A stretch of DNA of 64,000 nt from CADEER01 sp965216585 (GTDB taxonomy: Bacteria > Desulfobacterota > Binatia > HRBIN30 > CADEER01): contig CBDCGC010000003.1 of the NCBI GenBank assembly GCA_965216585.1, positions 2,790,001 to 2,854,000 on the forward strand, read 5' to 3'. Made by a program: the position numbers and the translations under genes. Positions within the stretch are counted from its first letter, which is position 1. Every line of letters starts with the position of its first letter. Under the pieces are notes generated by a model. The model had not been told where the DNA came from. It did no database searches and saw only the letters and a program-made list of their open reading frames with translations. Positions 17,000 through 26,013 of the stretch are shown piece by piece.

Positions 17000-17926
17000 T
17001 CAGGATTTTGTGGACGCCGCCGGCGGTCCCGAGAGGCGCTCTTCGAGCTCGTCGAGCGATCGCGGCCAATCTTTCTTGAGCAAGCGCGACAGCGAGCGGT
17101 CGGCGAGCAGGCGGCCGCCGGTCTGGCAGGTGGCGCAGTAGTTGGTTTCGTTCTCGGCGTAGCGGATGCGTTGGACCGGTTTGTCGCAGACGGGACAGGG
17201 ACGCCCGTACTTGCCGTGCACGGCGAAGTCGGGGCGAAAGGCGGTGACGTCACCGGCGCCGGGAAATCGCCCGGCAAATTCACGGCTCAGCGTTTCACTC
17301 CAGTGGCGCAGTGTCGACCGAGTCGCGTCGTAGAGTCGTTGGATCTGCGCCGGATCCATTTTCTGTGTTTGTAGAATCGGCGACAGTCGAGCTGCGTGCA
17401 GGATTTCGTCGGAGTAGGCGTTGCCGATACCGCTGAACATGCGCGGGTCGGTGAGCGAGCGCTTCAGGGTGTGGTTCTCGCTGACCAGGCGCCGAGTGAA
17501 TGCTTCGAGGTCTGCTTCGAACACCTCGAGACCGCCGCGATCGTGTTCGGCCAACCCATCATCGCCCACGATGTGAAGGGCGGCCCTCTTCTTCTTGCTC
17601 GCTTCGGTGAGGAGAAGGGTACCGCTGGGAAAATCGAACGCGGCAAGACCAATGCGCCCCGGTGGTTTCGCCCCCTTCTTGGCCCAGCGAAAGCGGCCGG
17701 CCACCATCAGGTGAAAGACCGCGTGCAGGTCCGTCTCGAAGCTAAGCACGACGCGTTTGCCGAGCCGCGACACCTTCCGCACGGCCCGGCCTTCGATGGA
17801 TTTCAGGGGCGGTTCGACAGAGCGTACGAGAAATGGTGACGGGATGCGCGCTCGCTCGAGAACGGCTCCGCCGACGCGCTGGTGCAGACAATCGACGTAG
17901 AGCTCGATGTCGGGAAGCTCGGGCAT
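17000..17926 (-). CDS. Formamidopyrimidine/endonuclease VIII-type DNA glycosylase
   Basis: The 308-residue product begins MPELPDIELY, giving the catalytic Pro2-Glu3 N-terminus. The helix-two-turns-helix is represented by MFSGIGNAYSDEILHAARLSP, and the C-terminus has a four-cysteine zinc finger (CPVCDKP then CATCQTGG). It is an Fpg/Nei family bifunctional glycosylase/AP lyase that removes oxidised bases. Asp rather than Glu at position 6 and the spacing leave open whether it is MutM or a Nei-like enzyme. Its stop lies in a 100-base gap after the glutaredoxin operon promoter. Confidence 0.92.
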   Translation of the reverse strand: MPELPDIELYVDCLHQRVGGAVLERARIPSPFLVRSVEPPLKSIEGRAVRKVSRLGKRVVLSFETDLHAVFHLMVAGRFRWAKKGAKPPGRIGLAAFDFPSGTLLLTEASKKKRAALHIVGDDGLAEHDRGGLEVFEADLEAFTRRLVSENHTLKRSLTDPRMFSGIGNAYSDEILHAARLSPILQTQKMDPAQIQRLYDATRSTLRHWSETLSREFAGRFPGAGDVTAFRPDFAVHGKYGRPCPVCDKPVQRIRYAENETNYCATCQTGGRLLADRSLSRLLKKDWPRSLDELEERLSGPPAASTKS

Positions 17927-17953
17927 GGCGGGCGGTGAACGAAACCCATGCGA

Positions 17954-19288
17954 TCAGGAGGAGGTGGCGAGACGAAAACCGGAGAACTGCCATCGCGCAT
18001 CGGGCGGGAAGAAGTTGCGATAGGTGGCGCGGATGTGTGAGTGCGGTGTGACGCACGAACCCCCGCGCAACACGATCTGGTTGGCCATGAACTTGCCGTT
18101 GTACTCGCCCAATGCTCCCTGCGCGGCACGGTAGCCCGGATACGACGTGTAGGGACTCTGCGTCCACTCCCAGGTGTCGCCGAAGAGCTGGGCGATCTCG
18201 CCGCCCGCAGGGCGGGCGGCGCGCGGGTGGAAAAGGCTGGACTCGAGGAAGTTTCCCTCTTTCAGAGACTCGCCGGCGGCGAGCTCCCACTCTGCCTCGG
18301 TCGCCAGACGAGCGCCGGCCCAGCGGGCGAAAGCGTCCGCTTCGTAGAAACTGACGTGCAGCGCCGGCTCGTCCAGGTGCAGGGAGCGCTCGCCGTTGAG
18401 CGTGAAGTTCATCCATTGGTCGTCGCGGTGCGTCCAGTAGAGCGGTGCTCGCCACGCCTGCTGGCGCGCCGCCGCCCAGCCGTCGGAGAGCCAGAGCAGC
18501 GGATTTTCGTAGCCTCCGTCCTCGATGAACTCGAGAAACTCGCCGTTGGTGATCAAGCGGTTGGTAATAGAATAGGGCTCGACGACGGTACGGTGGCGCG
18601 GCAGTTCGTTGTCGAAGGCGAAGCCGTCGCCGTCGTGCCCGATTCGTTGCAACCCGCCGGGGTAGGCGACCCACCTGCGCGAAATCGCGTCGGATGCCTG
18701 CGCTGCAGGCGTCGTCGCGTAACGGGAAAGCAGCCGCGTCTGGGCAAACAAGTGCTTGATGTCGGTGAGGATCAGCTCCTGGTGCTGTTGCTCGTGGTTG
18801 ATGCCGATCTCCAGTACGTCGAGCAGAGCGTCGTCGATGGTGCCTGCTTGCAGTCGTGCCGACAGCGCGTCTTCGACATGCTCGCGGTAGCTCTCGACCT
18901 CTTGCAAGGTCGGCCGTGTCAGCAGACCGCGCAGCGGCCGCGGGTGCTGCGCACCGACGCTCTCGTAGTAGGAGTTGAAGAGCACGCGGTATTCGGGATG
19001 GAACGGCCGGTAGGCGGTGTCGGTCTCGAGGATGAAGGTTTCGAAGAACCAGGTCGTGTGGGCGAGATGCCATTTCGCCGGACTTGCGTCCGGCATCGAC
19101 TGCGGCTGAGAGTCTTCCGCCGAAAGCGGTGCGACGAGCCGAGCCGTCATCGCTCGCACCTTCGCGAAACGACGCGCAAGCTCCTGGTGGCGCGCGCTTT
19201 TACTCGTTGGTTTCGACGCGGCGATACGGTCTGCGGACTGACTCTTCATCTTCTCTCGCTGGAGTTGGGCTTGGCAGGGCCCGCGCAC
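17954..19288 (-). CDS. egtB: Ergothioneine biosynthesis protein EgtB
   Basis: The ~430-444-residue product has a DinB-like N-terminal domain with iron ligands (WHLAHTTWFFE and NHEQQHQELILTDIKH, the HxxxHxE pattern) and a C-terminal FGE-sulfatase (C-type lectin) domain with ARLATEAEWELAA, GDTWEWTQSPY and VLRGGSCVTPHSHIRATYRN. EgtB joins hercynine and a thiol through a sulfoxide. The methyltransferase EgtD, which usually accompanies it, is not in the window. An internal ATG (MKSQSADR), 39 bases in, is an equally plausible start. It may be co-transcribed with the downstream glycosylase gene (27 bases). Confidence 0.93.
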   Translation of the reverse strand: MRGPCQAQLQREKMKSQSADRIAASKPTSKSARHQELARRFAKVRAMTARLVAPLSAEDSQPQSMPDASPAKWHLAHTTWFFETFILETDTAYRPFHPEYRVLFNSYYESVGAQHPRPLRGLLTRPTLQEVESYREHVEDALSARLQAGTIDDALLDVLEIGINHEQQHQELILTDIKHLFAQTRLLSRYATTPAAQASDAISRRWVAYPGGLQRIGHDGDGFAFDNELPRHRTVVEPYSITNRLITNGEFLEFIEDGGYENPLLWLSDGWAAARQQAWRAPLYWTHRDDQWMNFTLNGERSLHLDEPALHVSFYEADAFARWAGARLATEAEWELAAGESLKEGNFLESSLFHPRAARPAGGEIAQLFGDTWEWTQSPYTSYPGYRAAQGALGEYNGKFMANQIVLRGGSCVTPHSHIRATYRNFFPPDARWQFSGFRLATSS

Positions 19289-19391
19289 GCTTTCCTCGAA
19301 AGCGCCCGTTGATGATCGACCTTAGAATGCGCGAACGGACATACGCAAACGCCGACAGCTTGCATCCCGTCTTCGTGCGTGGCATCATGAA

Positions 19392-19419
19392 TTGTTGCCC
19401 TTCTAATTTCGTCTATAAG
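19392..19419 (+). promoter_or_regulatory. Candidate sigma-70 promoter for the GT4 operon
   Basis: TTGTTG and TATAAG are separated by 16 bases in an AT-richer stretch upstream of the glycosyltransferase start at 19504, within the divergent gap after egtB. The match is moderate and made by eye only. Confidence 0.3.
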
Positions 19420-19503
19420 CCTGACACAGCAAACCATTCCGGGAGAAGCCTTCCGTGCTTCACCCATCACCCACTCCAAAATCGAGGAACGCCCACTACA
19501 AAA

Positions 19504-20787
19504 ATGTCCACGGCACCCTTGCGAATCTGTTTTCTGACGTACCGGGGTAATCCGCATTGCGGTGGCCAGGGCATTTACACTCGGTATTTGACGCGAGAGC
19601 TCGTTGCCCTGGGTCATACCGTCGAAGTTTGGAGTGGTCAGCCGTACCCCGAGCTCGACGACGAAGTCGCGCTGGAGAAGGTCGCCAGTCTCGACTTGTG
19701 GAACGAAGACGCGTTCTTCCGCATGCCTTCGCTGCAGGAGTTGCGCGATCCGATCAATCGCCGCGAGTGGCTGCGCACCATCACGGGCGGTTTTCCCGAG
19801 CCGCTGACCTTTACGCAACGCGTCTGGCGCAAGTACCAGGCACTGGCGCCCGAAGAGCGCTTCGATGTCGTGCACGACAATCAGTGTCTTGGCGACGGAC
19901 TGCTCGATCTGCAGAAAGTCGTGCCGATCGTCGAGACGATCCACCACCCGATCACCAAGGATCGAAAGATCGCCCTGGCGGCGACGAAGTCGCTGCGCAA
20001 GAAGTTCGGCTTGTGGCGCTGGTACAGCTTCATTCCGATGCAGATCCGGGTTGCTCGACAGCTCGACGTTCTGATGACCGTGTCGCAGAAATCAGCCGTC
20101 GACATCGAGGAGGAGTTCGAGCTCGCCGAAGGCAGGGTCCGCGTCGTCGAGATCGGTGTCGACCTCAACCTCTTCAAGCCGATGCCGGAAATCGAGCGCC
20201 GTCCCGACCAACTGATCGCGACCATTTCGGCCAACGCGCCGCTCAAGGGATTGCCGTTTCTTCTCAAAGCCTTCGCCGAGCTGCGCAAGGATCGACCGCA
20301 ACTCAACCTGACGGTGATCGGCAAGGATGGCCACGAACAAACCCAGAGACTGATGCGCAAGCTCGACTTGAACGGATCGGTTCACTTCACCGGGCGGATC
20401 GAGACCGAGGACATCATTCGTCGCTACGCGTCTTCGACGATTGCCGTCGTGCCCTCCCTCTACGAGGGCTTCGGCTTGCCGGCTGCCGAGGCAATGGCAT
20501 GTCAGGTGCCGGTGGTCAGCACTCATGCCGGGGCACTGCCCGAGGTCGTTGGCGAGGATGGCGGGGCGGGTGTGCTGGTCCAACCGGGAAGCAGCGAGAG
20601 TCTGGCGCGCGAAATCGGTACGCTGCTCGACGCGCCCGAAAAGCGCTTGGACATGGGCCTGCAAGGACGCCGTCGCGTCACCAATCTCTTTACCTGGCGA
20701 CGCACGGCGGAACGCACTGCCGATCTCTACCGAGAGTCGATCGCCGCGCGGCGGGTGGCGCGTGAGGGAACGCCGTGCAAACCATAG
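19504..20787 (+). CDS. Family 4 glycosyltransferase
   Basis: A 427-residue GT-B enzyme starting MSTAPLRICFLTYRGNPHCG. It has the N-terminal acceptor motif GGQGIYTRYLTREL and the donor-binding block PSLYEGFGLPAAEAMACQVP followed by VVSTHAGALPEV, with the GT4 E-x7-E pattern. The frame is open further upstream, but the first 140 residues there are not protein-like, so the ATG at 19504 is preferred. It overlaps the methyltransferase gene by 13 bases and leads a three-gene operon. Target glycan or lipid is unknown. Confidence 0.9.
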   Translation: MSTAPLRICFLTYRGNPHCGGQGIYTRYLTRELVALGHTVEVWSGQPYPELDDEVALEKVASLDLWNEDAFFRMPSLQELRDPINRREWLRTITGGFPEPLTFTQRVWRKYQALAPEERFDVVHDNQCLGDGLLDLQKVVPIVETIHHPITKDRKIALAATKSLRKKFGLWRWYSFIPMQIRVARQLDVLMTVSQKSAVDIEEEFELAEGRVRVVEIGVDLNLFKPMPEIERRPDQLIATISANAPLKGLPFLLKAFAELRKDRPQLNLTVIGKDGHEQTQRLMRKLDLNGSVHFTGRIETEDIIRRYASSTIAVVPSLYEGFGLPAAEAMACQVPVVSTHAGALPEVVGEDGGAGVLVQPGSSESLAREIGTLLDAPEKRLDMGLQGRRRVTNLFTWRRTAERTADLYRESIAARRVAREGTPCKP

Positions 20788-21590
20788 AGGTCGAGCGTCT
20801 CCGTCTCGCCCCAGGGAGTCGGGTGCTCGATCTCGGTTGTGGCGACGGCAGGCACCTCAGGCCGACGCGTTATCTCGAGAACGTAACCGCAGTCGGTGTC
20901 GATCTCGGCGAGGAAGAAGTCGAGAAGACCGCTGTTTCCCTGCGCGCCATGGACGATGGGCACTCCCTCGCCGGCAAGGCGGCGGAGCACGCCGGACCTT
21001 GGATGGTGATCCGCGGTACCGGTTATTCGCTGCCGTTTGGCGACGATACCTTCGATTGTGTGATCGCGTCGGAGATTCTCGAACACCTGCATGAAGACGA
21101 TGCAGCTCTGCGCGAGATCCGGCGTGTTCTGAAGCCGGGCGGAGTGTTCGCTGCGTCCGTGCCGCGTTTTCTTCCCGAGGCCATTTGCTGGGCGTTGTCC
21201 GACGAATACGCCAACAGTGCGGGCGGGCACGTGCGCATCTATCGGCGCTCCGCGTTGCGACGAAAGCTCGAGCAGCACGGCTTCCAGGTCGATTCCACAC
21301 ATCACGCGCACGGGCTGCACTCACCCTATTGGTGGCTCAAGTGTGCGGTTGGCGTCGACCACGACGAGCAATTCCTGGTCAAGGCCTACCACGAGCTTCT
21401 GGTTTGGGACATGTTCCACAAACCCGTGCTGACGCGCGCCCTGGATGCCGTGCTCGATCCGCTGATCGGCAAGAGTTTGATCTTCTACACGACCAACAAG
21501 GCGGCTGTAACGGCGGATACCGCGGCGCGCGAGAGCGTTGCGGTGCCGGAGCGGCTGGGGGGATCCGATGTTGCGAACGCTATCGGCTGA
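20775..21590 (+). CDS. Class I SAM-dependent methyltransferase (type 11)
   Basis: The 271-residue product has motif I VLDLGCGDGRHL near the N-terminus, motif post-I VGVDLGEEE, and FDCVIASEILEHLHEDDAAL then EIRRVLKPGGVF, typical of Methyltransf_11 enzymes. C-terminal segments rich in Trp/Tyr (SPYWWLKC) probably bind the acceptor. It overlaps both neighbours, so it is made with the GT4 enzyme and the toroid-domain protein. It may methylate the same glycan, lipid or small molecule (inference). Confidence 0.88.
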   Translation: MQTIEVERLRLAPGSRVLDLGCGDGRHLRPTRYLENVTAVGVDLGEEEVEKTAVSLRAMDDGHSLAGKAAEHAGPWMVIRGTGYSLPFGDDTFDCVIASEILEHLHEDDAALREIRRVLKPGGVFAASVPRFLPEAICWALSDEYANSAGGHVRIYRRSALRRKLEQHGFQVDSTHHAHGLHSPYWWLKCAVGVDHDEQFLVKAYHELLVWDMFHKPVLTRALDAVLDPLIGKSLIFYTTNKAAVTADTAARESVAVPERLGGSDVANAIG

Positions 21591-22575
21591 GGAAAGAGAG
21601 ACGACGGCTGAGTGGATTGCCGGCCGGCAGGGGGCCGACGGCTCTCTGCCGTGGCTGCCGGGGCGCAAGCTCGATCCGTGGGACCACGTGCAAGCGGCGA
21701 TGTCGCTGGCACTGAGTGGAAGAATCGAGGCGGCGCGCGAGGCGTTTCGCTATCTCGAGCGCGAGCAGGATGAAGGCGGAACCTGGCCGGCCGCCTACAC
21801 CCGAGCCGCCGTGATCGATTCGACGCGCGAGACCAACCACGCCGCCTACCTGGCCACGGGGCTGTGGTACCTGCAGATCTGTCGCGCCGATGAAGCCTTT
21901 CTCTCCGAGATGTGGCCGTGTCTCGAGCGCGCCATCGAATTCGTCGTCTCCATGCAAGACGTGGAAACGGGCGCCATCTGGTGGGCGACCGACGGCGCTG
22001 GGGTGGTCAGCGAAGCGCCGCTGCTGACGGGATGCGCGTCGATCCACGGCAGCTTGATCTGTGCCGAACGCATCGCGGCGCTCCTCGGGCACCAGCGCCC
22101 GTCCTGGCGCGCCGCGCGGCTGCGATTGGCGGAAGTGTTGCGCGCCGAACACCCGATCTTCAAGCGTCACCAGACGGAACGCTTCTCGATGGATTGGTAC
22201 TACCCGGTGCTGGGTGGCGCGGTACGTCACGAGGCGGCGCGCCAGCGCTTTCAGGAAGGCCGCGCGCTCTTCATCGGTGAGGGCATGGGTTGTCGCTGTG
22301 TCGTTGAGCGACCGTGGTACACGGTGGCCGAGACCTGTGAGCTGGTCATGGCGCTCGACACCTGTGGTCTGACCGATCAGGCGCGCTCGCTCTTCGATTG
22401 GACCCACGGCCTGCGTGAAGCGGACGGTGGCTACTGGACCGGCATCACCTATCCCGACCTCCTCAAGTGGCCGCCGGAGCGACCGACCTGGACGGCGGCG
22501 ACCGTGTTGCTCGCGGCCGACGTGCTCGACGGCGACAGTGCGACGAGTTCCTTCTTCCGCGATTTGGCCGAGTGA
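21568..22575 (+). CDS. Alpha/alpha-toroid protein (prenyltransferase/squalene-cyclase-like fold)
   Basis: This 335-residue protein starts MLRTLSAEERETTAEWIAG after a GGGGGGAT ribosome site, inside the methyltransferase gene. Repeated segments with Gly-Trp/Gly-Gly turns (GRQGADGSLPWLPG, REQDEGGTWPAAY, QDVETGAIWWATDG, READGGYWTGITY) suggest the alpha6/alpha6 barrel shared by squalene cyclases, prenyltransferase beta subunits and some glycosidases. The cyclase DCTAE acid motif is not seen, so terpene cyclase activity is doubtful. Its role with the coupled glycosyltransferase and methyltransferase is unknown. Confidence 0.75.
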   Translation: MLRTLSAEERETTAEWIAGRQGADGSLPWLPGRKLDPWDHVQAAMSLALSGRIEAAREAFRYLEREQDEGGTWPAAYTRAAVIDSTRETNHAAYLATGLWYLQICRADEAFLSEMWPCLERAIEFVVSMQDVETGAIWWATDGAGVVSEAPLLTGCASIHGSLICAERIAALLGHQRPSWRAARLRLAEVLRAEHPIFKRHQTERFSMDWYYPVLGGAVRHEAARQRFQEGRALFIGEGMGCRCVVERPWYTVAETCELVMALDTCGLTDQARSLFDWTHGLREADGGYWTGITYPDLLKWPPERPTWTAATVLLAADVLDGDSATSSFFRDLAE

Positions 22576-22585
22576 TCGCGATCGT

Positions 22586-23221
22586 CTACCTCTTGCGCAA
22601 CACGCCCAGCGTCTTCGTCGTCGGCAACTCGTCGAAGCCCCCGGAAGCGAGGGCGCGCCTGTAGATGTTGATCGGTGCCTGGCCGCCTTCGTCGGGATTG
22701 GGAAAGAGGTCGTGGATGGCGAGGATCCCGCCTGCGATCACTTTCGGCGACCAGGACTCGTAGTCGGTGTCGGCGGCGATCTGCGTGTGGCCGCCGTCGA
22801 TGAAGACCATGCCCGCCGGAATGGTCCAGATCGCCGCTGCCGCAGCGCTCTTGGTGACGAGCAGCATCGCGACGTCTTCGAGGTCGGCGCGGCGGATGGT
22901 GTCGCGCAAGAACGGCAACGTATCGTTGCGCTTCGCCTCGGCGTCAAAGACTTCCGGGTCGTGGTAGAGCTCGCCCTGCTGGTTCTCTTCGTTGCCGTGG
23001 TGATGGTCGACGCAAACCAAGGTGCCGCCGCCGCTGCGCGCACCGCTGCCGAGGTAGACGGACGATTTGCCGCAGTAACTGCCGACCTCGATGATCGGCC
23101 CCAGCTTGGCGTGGTCGCGTGCCAAGGTGAAGAGGCGCATTCCTTCTTCTTCGTCGAGGAACCCCTTGCAAGATCGGGCGACGGCGAGAGCTGCGGCGGG
23201 CATCGTCTGGGTTTCGCTCAT
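22586..23221 (-). CDS. Class I SAM-dependent methyltransferase (Methyltransf_24-like)
   Basis: From the preferred ATG (MSETQTMPAAALAV) the product is 211 residues with motif I IIEVGSYCGKSSVYLG, LVCVDHHHG and VFIDGGHTQIAADTDYESW, typical of the Methyltransf_24/cephalosporin-hydroxylase-like group. The frame extends 50 residues upstream into less convincing sequence. It converges on the toroid gene with ten bases between stops and diverges from the DUF255 gene. The substrate is unknown; the adjacent operon encodes another methyltransferase. Confidence 0.82.
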   Translation of the reverse strand: MSETQTMPAAALAVARSCKGFLDEEEGMRLFTLARDHAKLGPIIEVGSYCGKSSVYLGSGARSGGGTLVCVDHHHGNEENQQGELYHDPEVFDAEAKRNDTLPFLRDTIRRADLEDVAMLLVTKSAAAAAIWTIPAGMVFIDGGHTQIAADTDYESWSPKVIAGGILAIHDLFPNPDEGGQAPINIYRRALASGGFDELPTTKTLGVLRKR

Positions 23222-23300
23222 CTCCCTGCATTTGAACGATCCAACGCTGCTGTGCAAGGCGTTCGCATCATCGGCTGCGCTTGCACTATGAGTTCTCGAC

Positions 23301-25592
23301 ATGTGCGCACGACGATTGCTGGTTCTCGCTCTGCTGCTCTCGATCACTCCGGCGCTACACGCTGCCGGCAAGCGCCCGATCGGACCAGCACCCGGTGCCG
23401 CTCCCTATGCGGCGGACCTGAGCGAGCGTTTGCGCGCAGCCCTCGTCGCCAAGGGTGAGAGCTACGTCCCGCGCACGCATCACCGACTCGACGACGGTTG
23501 GCCGAAGTACACCAATCGTCTGATTCTCGAGAGCTCACCGTATCTGCAGCAACACGCGCACAACCCGGTCAACTGGTATCCGTGGGGCGACGAAGCTTTC
23601 GAGCGGGCGCGGCGCGAGAAGAAGCCGGTGTTGCTGAGTGTGGGCTATTCGACCTGTCACTGGTGTCACGTCATGGAAGAGGAGTCGTTCGAAGACGTGG
23701 AGATCGCTCGCTACCTGAACGAGAACTACATCGCCGTCAAGGTCGATCGCGAGCGCCGCCCGGATGTCGACGGTGTCTACATGTTGGCTGTGCGTTTGAT
23801 GACGCAGCGGGGTGGTTGGCCGATGACGGTTTGGCTCACCGCGGATCGCGAGCCCTTCTATGGCGGTACCTACTTTCCCGCTCGCGATGGCGATCGCGGG
23901 TCGCGCATCGGCTTTCTCTCCCTTCTACAGAAGCTCAAAGAGAAATACGACGAGGCCCCCGATCAAGTGGCGTCAGCGGCGCAGGATATCGTTGAAAAGA
24001 TATCGATCGGCATGCAGGCGGAGCCGGGCGAGGGACGCCCCGATGCAGCGGTGCTGCACAAGGCGCTGGCTGCGGAAAAGCGCGCCTTCGACCCGACTCT
24101 GGGCGGTTTCGGTAGAGCGCCGAAGTTTCCGCGCTCGTCGCGACTCGAGTTCCTGTTGCGCGCGCACCGCCGCACCGGTGATCCGAAAGCTCTGGAAATG
24201 GTGCGCAAGACGCTGGACGCCATGGCGGCCGGCGGAATGTACGACCAGATCGGCGGCGGTTTCCACCGCTACTCGACCGACGCGCGCTGGTTGGTACCGC
24301 ATTTCGAGAAGATGCTCTACGACAATGGCCAACTTGCGATTGCCTACCTGGAGGCCTATCAGGCGACCGCTGATCCCAACTACGCACGCATCGTACGCGA
24401 CATCCTGCGCTACGTCGGTCGCGAGATGACTGCACCCGGTGGCGCGTTCTACTCCGCCACCGACGCCGACAGCGAGGGCGAAGAAGGGACTTTCTTCGTC
24501 TGGACACCCGCACAGATCAAAGCCGTTCTCACCGACCAGCAGGCCAAGGCGACCATCGCCTACTACGGTGTCAGCGAACGGGGAAACTTCGAGGGCAAGA
24601 ACATCCTGCATACTCCACGTGCACTCGAAGTGGTCGCCGCCGAGATTGGTTTGACGCCGCAGAAGATGCGGACGCTGCTCGACGAATCGCGCGACGCGCT
24701 CTACCAGGCGAGAGCGAAGCGCATTCCGCCGTTGACCGACGACAAGATCTTGCCGGCGTGGAATGGCCTGATGATCAGCGCCTTTGCGCGCGCAGCCTTC
24801 GTCCTGGCGGAGCAGAGCTATGCCGACGCCGCCATCCGCGCGGCGCGTTTTGTTCTCGACGAGATGCGAGCCGGCGAGAGATTGCGCCGCTCGTTTCTCG
24901 ACGGCGCTGCCTCCGGCGAGGCGTTCCTCGAAGATTACACCTTTCTCGGCGCCGCACTGCTCGATCTCTATGAAACCACCTTCGATCCGGAGTGGCTGCG
25001 CGAAGCCCTGCGCCTGCAAGCAGTCGTCGATGAGAAGTTCTGGGATGCCGCGGCCGGCGCCTACTTTCTGACGCCTTCCGACGGGGAGAAGTTGCTGGCG
25101 CGGGAGAAGCCTTCCTATGACGGCGCCGAGCCGGCCGGCAACTCGCTGGCGCTGGTCAACCTGTTGCGCTTACACGAGTTGACCACCGACGATTCCCACC
25201 GCCGCCGTGCGGAGCAATTGTTGAAAGGGCTGCACGACACCTGGAGCCGCTATCCGACGAGCGTTCCGAAGCTGCTCTGTGGAATCGACTTCCTGCTCGG
25301 CAGCGCCAAGGAGGTGGTCATCGTCACCCCCCGGTCCCTAGCGGATGCCGAGCCGTTTCTGACCCAGATGCGTGCGTCGTTTGTCCCCAACCACGTCCGC
25401 GCCGTCGTCCGCGAAGGCGAGCACCTGCAGCGCACGGCGGAGATCATCCCCCTGGTCAAGGGAAAGAAAGCGCGCGGCGGCAAGGCGACTGCCTATGTCT
25501 GCGAACGCCAGGTCTGCGATTTGCCGACGACGGATCCGACGGTCTTTGCCGCGCAACTCGAAAAGACGAAGACAGAGGCGGACAAACGCTGA
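23301..25592 (+). CDS. DUF255 thioredoxin-fold / glycosidase-like protein (YyaL/SSP411 family), secreted
   Basis: The 763-residue product has a signal peptide (RRLLVLALLLSITPALHAAG), then a thioredoxin-like domain with the family motif STCHWCHVMEEESFED and VKVDRERRPDVDGVYM, then an alpha/alpha-barrel region (GGMYDQIGGGFHRYSTD, PHFEKMLYDNGQLA). Family members are found from bacteria to humans (SPATA20), and their biochemical role is poorly known. A signal peptide is notable, since many homologues appear cytosolic. It is divergent from the methyltransferase across 79 bases and converges on the TfoX-like gene. Confidence 0.9.
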   Translation: MCARRLLVLALLLSITPALHAAGKRPIGPAPGAAPYAADLSERLRAALVAKGESYVPRTHHRLDDGWPKYTNRLILESSPYLQQHAHNPVNWYPWGDEAFERARREKKPVLLSVGYSTCHWCHVMEEESFEDVEIARYLNENYIAVKVDRERRPDVDGVYMLAVRLMTQRGGWPMTVWLTADREPFYGGTYFPARDGDRGSRIGFLSLLQKLKEKYDEAPDQVASAAQDIVEKISIGMQAEPGEGRPDAAVLHKALAAEKRAFDPTLGGFGRAPKFPRSSRLEFLLRAHRRTGDPKALEMVRKTLDAMAAGGMYDQIGGGFHRYSTDARWLVPHFEKMLYDNGQLAIAYLEAYQATADPNYARIVRDILRYVGREMTAPGGAFYSATDADSEGEEGTFFVWTPAQIKAVLTDQQAKATIAYYGVSERGNFEGKNILHTPRALEVVAAEIGLTPQKMRTLLDESRDALYQARAKRIPPLTDDKILPAWNGLMISAFARAAFVLAEQSYADAAIRAARFVLDEMRAGERLRRSFLDGAASGEAFLEDYTFLGAALLDLYETTFDPEWLREALRLQAVVDEKFWDAAAGAYFLTPSDGEKLLAREKPSYDGAEPAGNSLALVNLLRLHELTTDDSHRRRAEQLLKGLHDTWSRYPTSVPKLLCGIDFLLGSAKEVVIVTPRSLADAEPFLTQMRASFVPNHVRAVVREGEHLQRTAEIIPLVKGKKARGGKATAYVCERQVCDLPTTDPTVFAAQLEKTKTEADKR

Positions 25593-25601
25593 CAGGAGAA
25601 C

Positions 25602-25961
25602 CTACTTGTGCTTGGCCGCTGCTTTGACCGGCAACGAGGATGCGTAGCGGAAAGCTTCGCGCACCCAGCGGCGCAGCGTCGTTCGTTCCGTTAGCATTGC
25701 CTCGGGGACGGCAACGTACTCCTTCATGACGCGGCCCTTCATCGGCGCAAAGACTGCAGCGCCGGGTTCGCCGAGCAGCTTCTCGCGTTTGGTTTGCGGC
25801 AGTCGGACGACGAAGTCCTGTTGGTGCAAGCCGGTGAACATATTGCCGCCGGTGAAAGCGCAAGGGTAGCCGAACATCTTGCGGCGCTCGACCTTTGGAT
25901 CCGCCGGGAGTGCGTCGTAGAAGATCTCGATCAGCTCAGGAGAAGACTTCTGCCAGGCCAT
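25602..25961 (-). CDS. TfoX/Sxy N-terminal-domain protein
   Basis: The 119-residue protein matches the small stand-alone TfoX_N family, with VERRKMFGYPCAFTGGNMF, ADFVVRL-like FVVRLPQTKRE, GRVMKEYVAVPEA and a C-terminal VREAFRYASSL. It lacks the second helical domain of competence regulator TfoX, so a direct role in competence should not be assumed. It converges on the DUF255 gene with nine bases between them. Confidence 0.82.
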   Translation of the reverse strand: MAWQKSSPELIEIFYDALPADPKVERRKMFGYPCAFTGGNMFTGLHQQDFVVRLPQTKREKLLGEPGAAVFAPMKGRVMKEYVAVPEAMLTERTTLRRWVREAFRYASSLPVKAAAKHK

Positions 25962-26013
25962 GCGGGAATAGAACCGACATCGCGCCCGCTTGGCAAGCGC
26001 TGCCGGTCATCCA

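Noticed and set aside
21568..22575. Terpene or squalene cyclase.
   Set aside because: The toroid-like Gly/Trp turns fit, but the DCTAE acid motif is absent and the context is glycosyl/methyl transfer.
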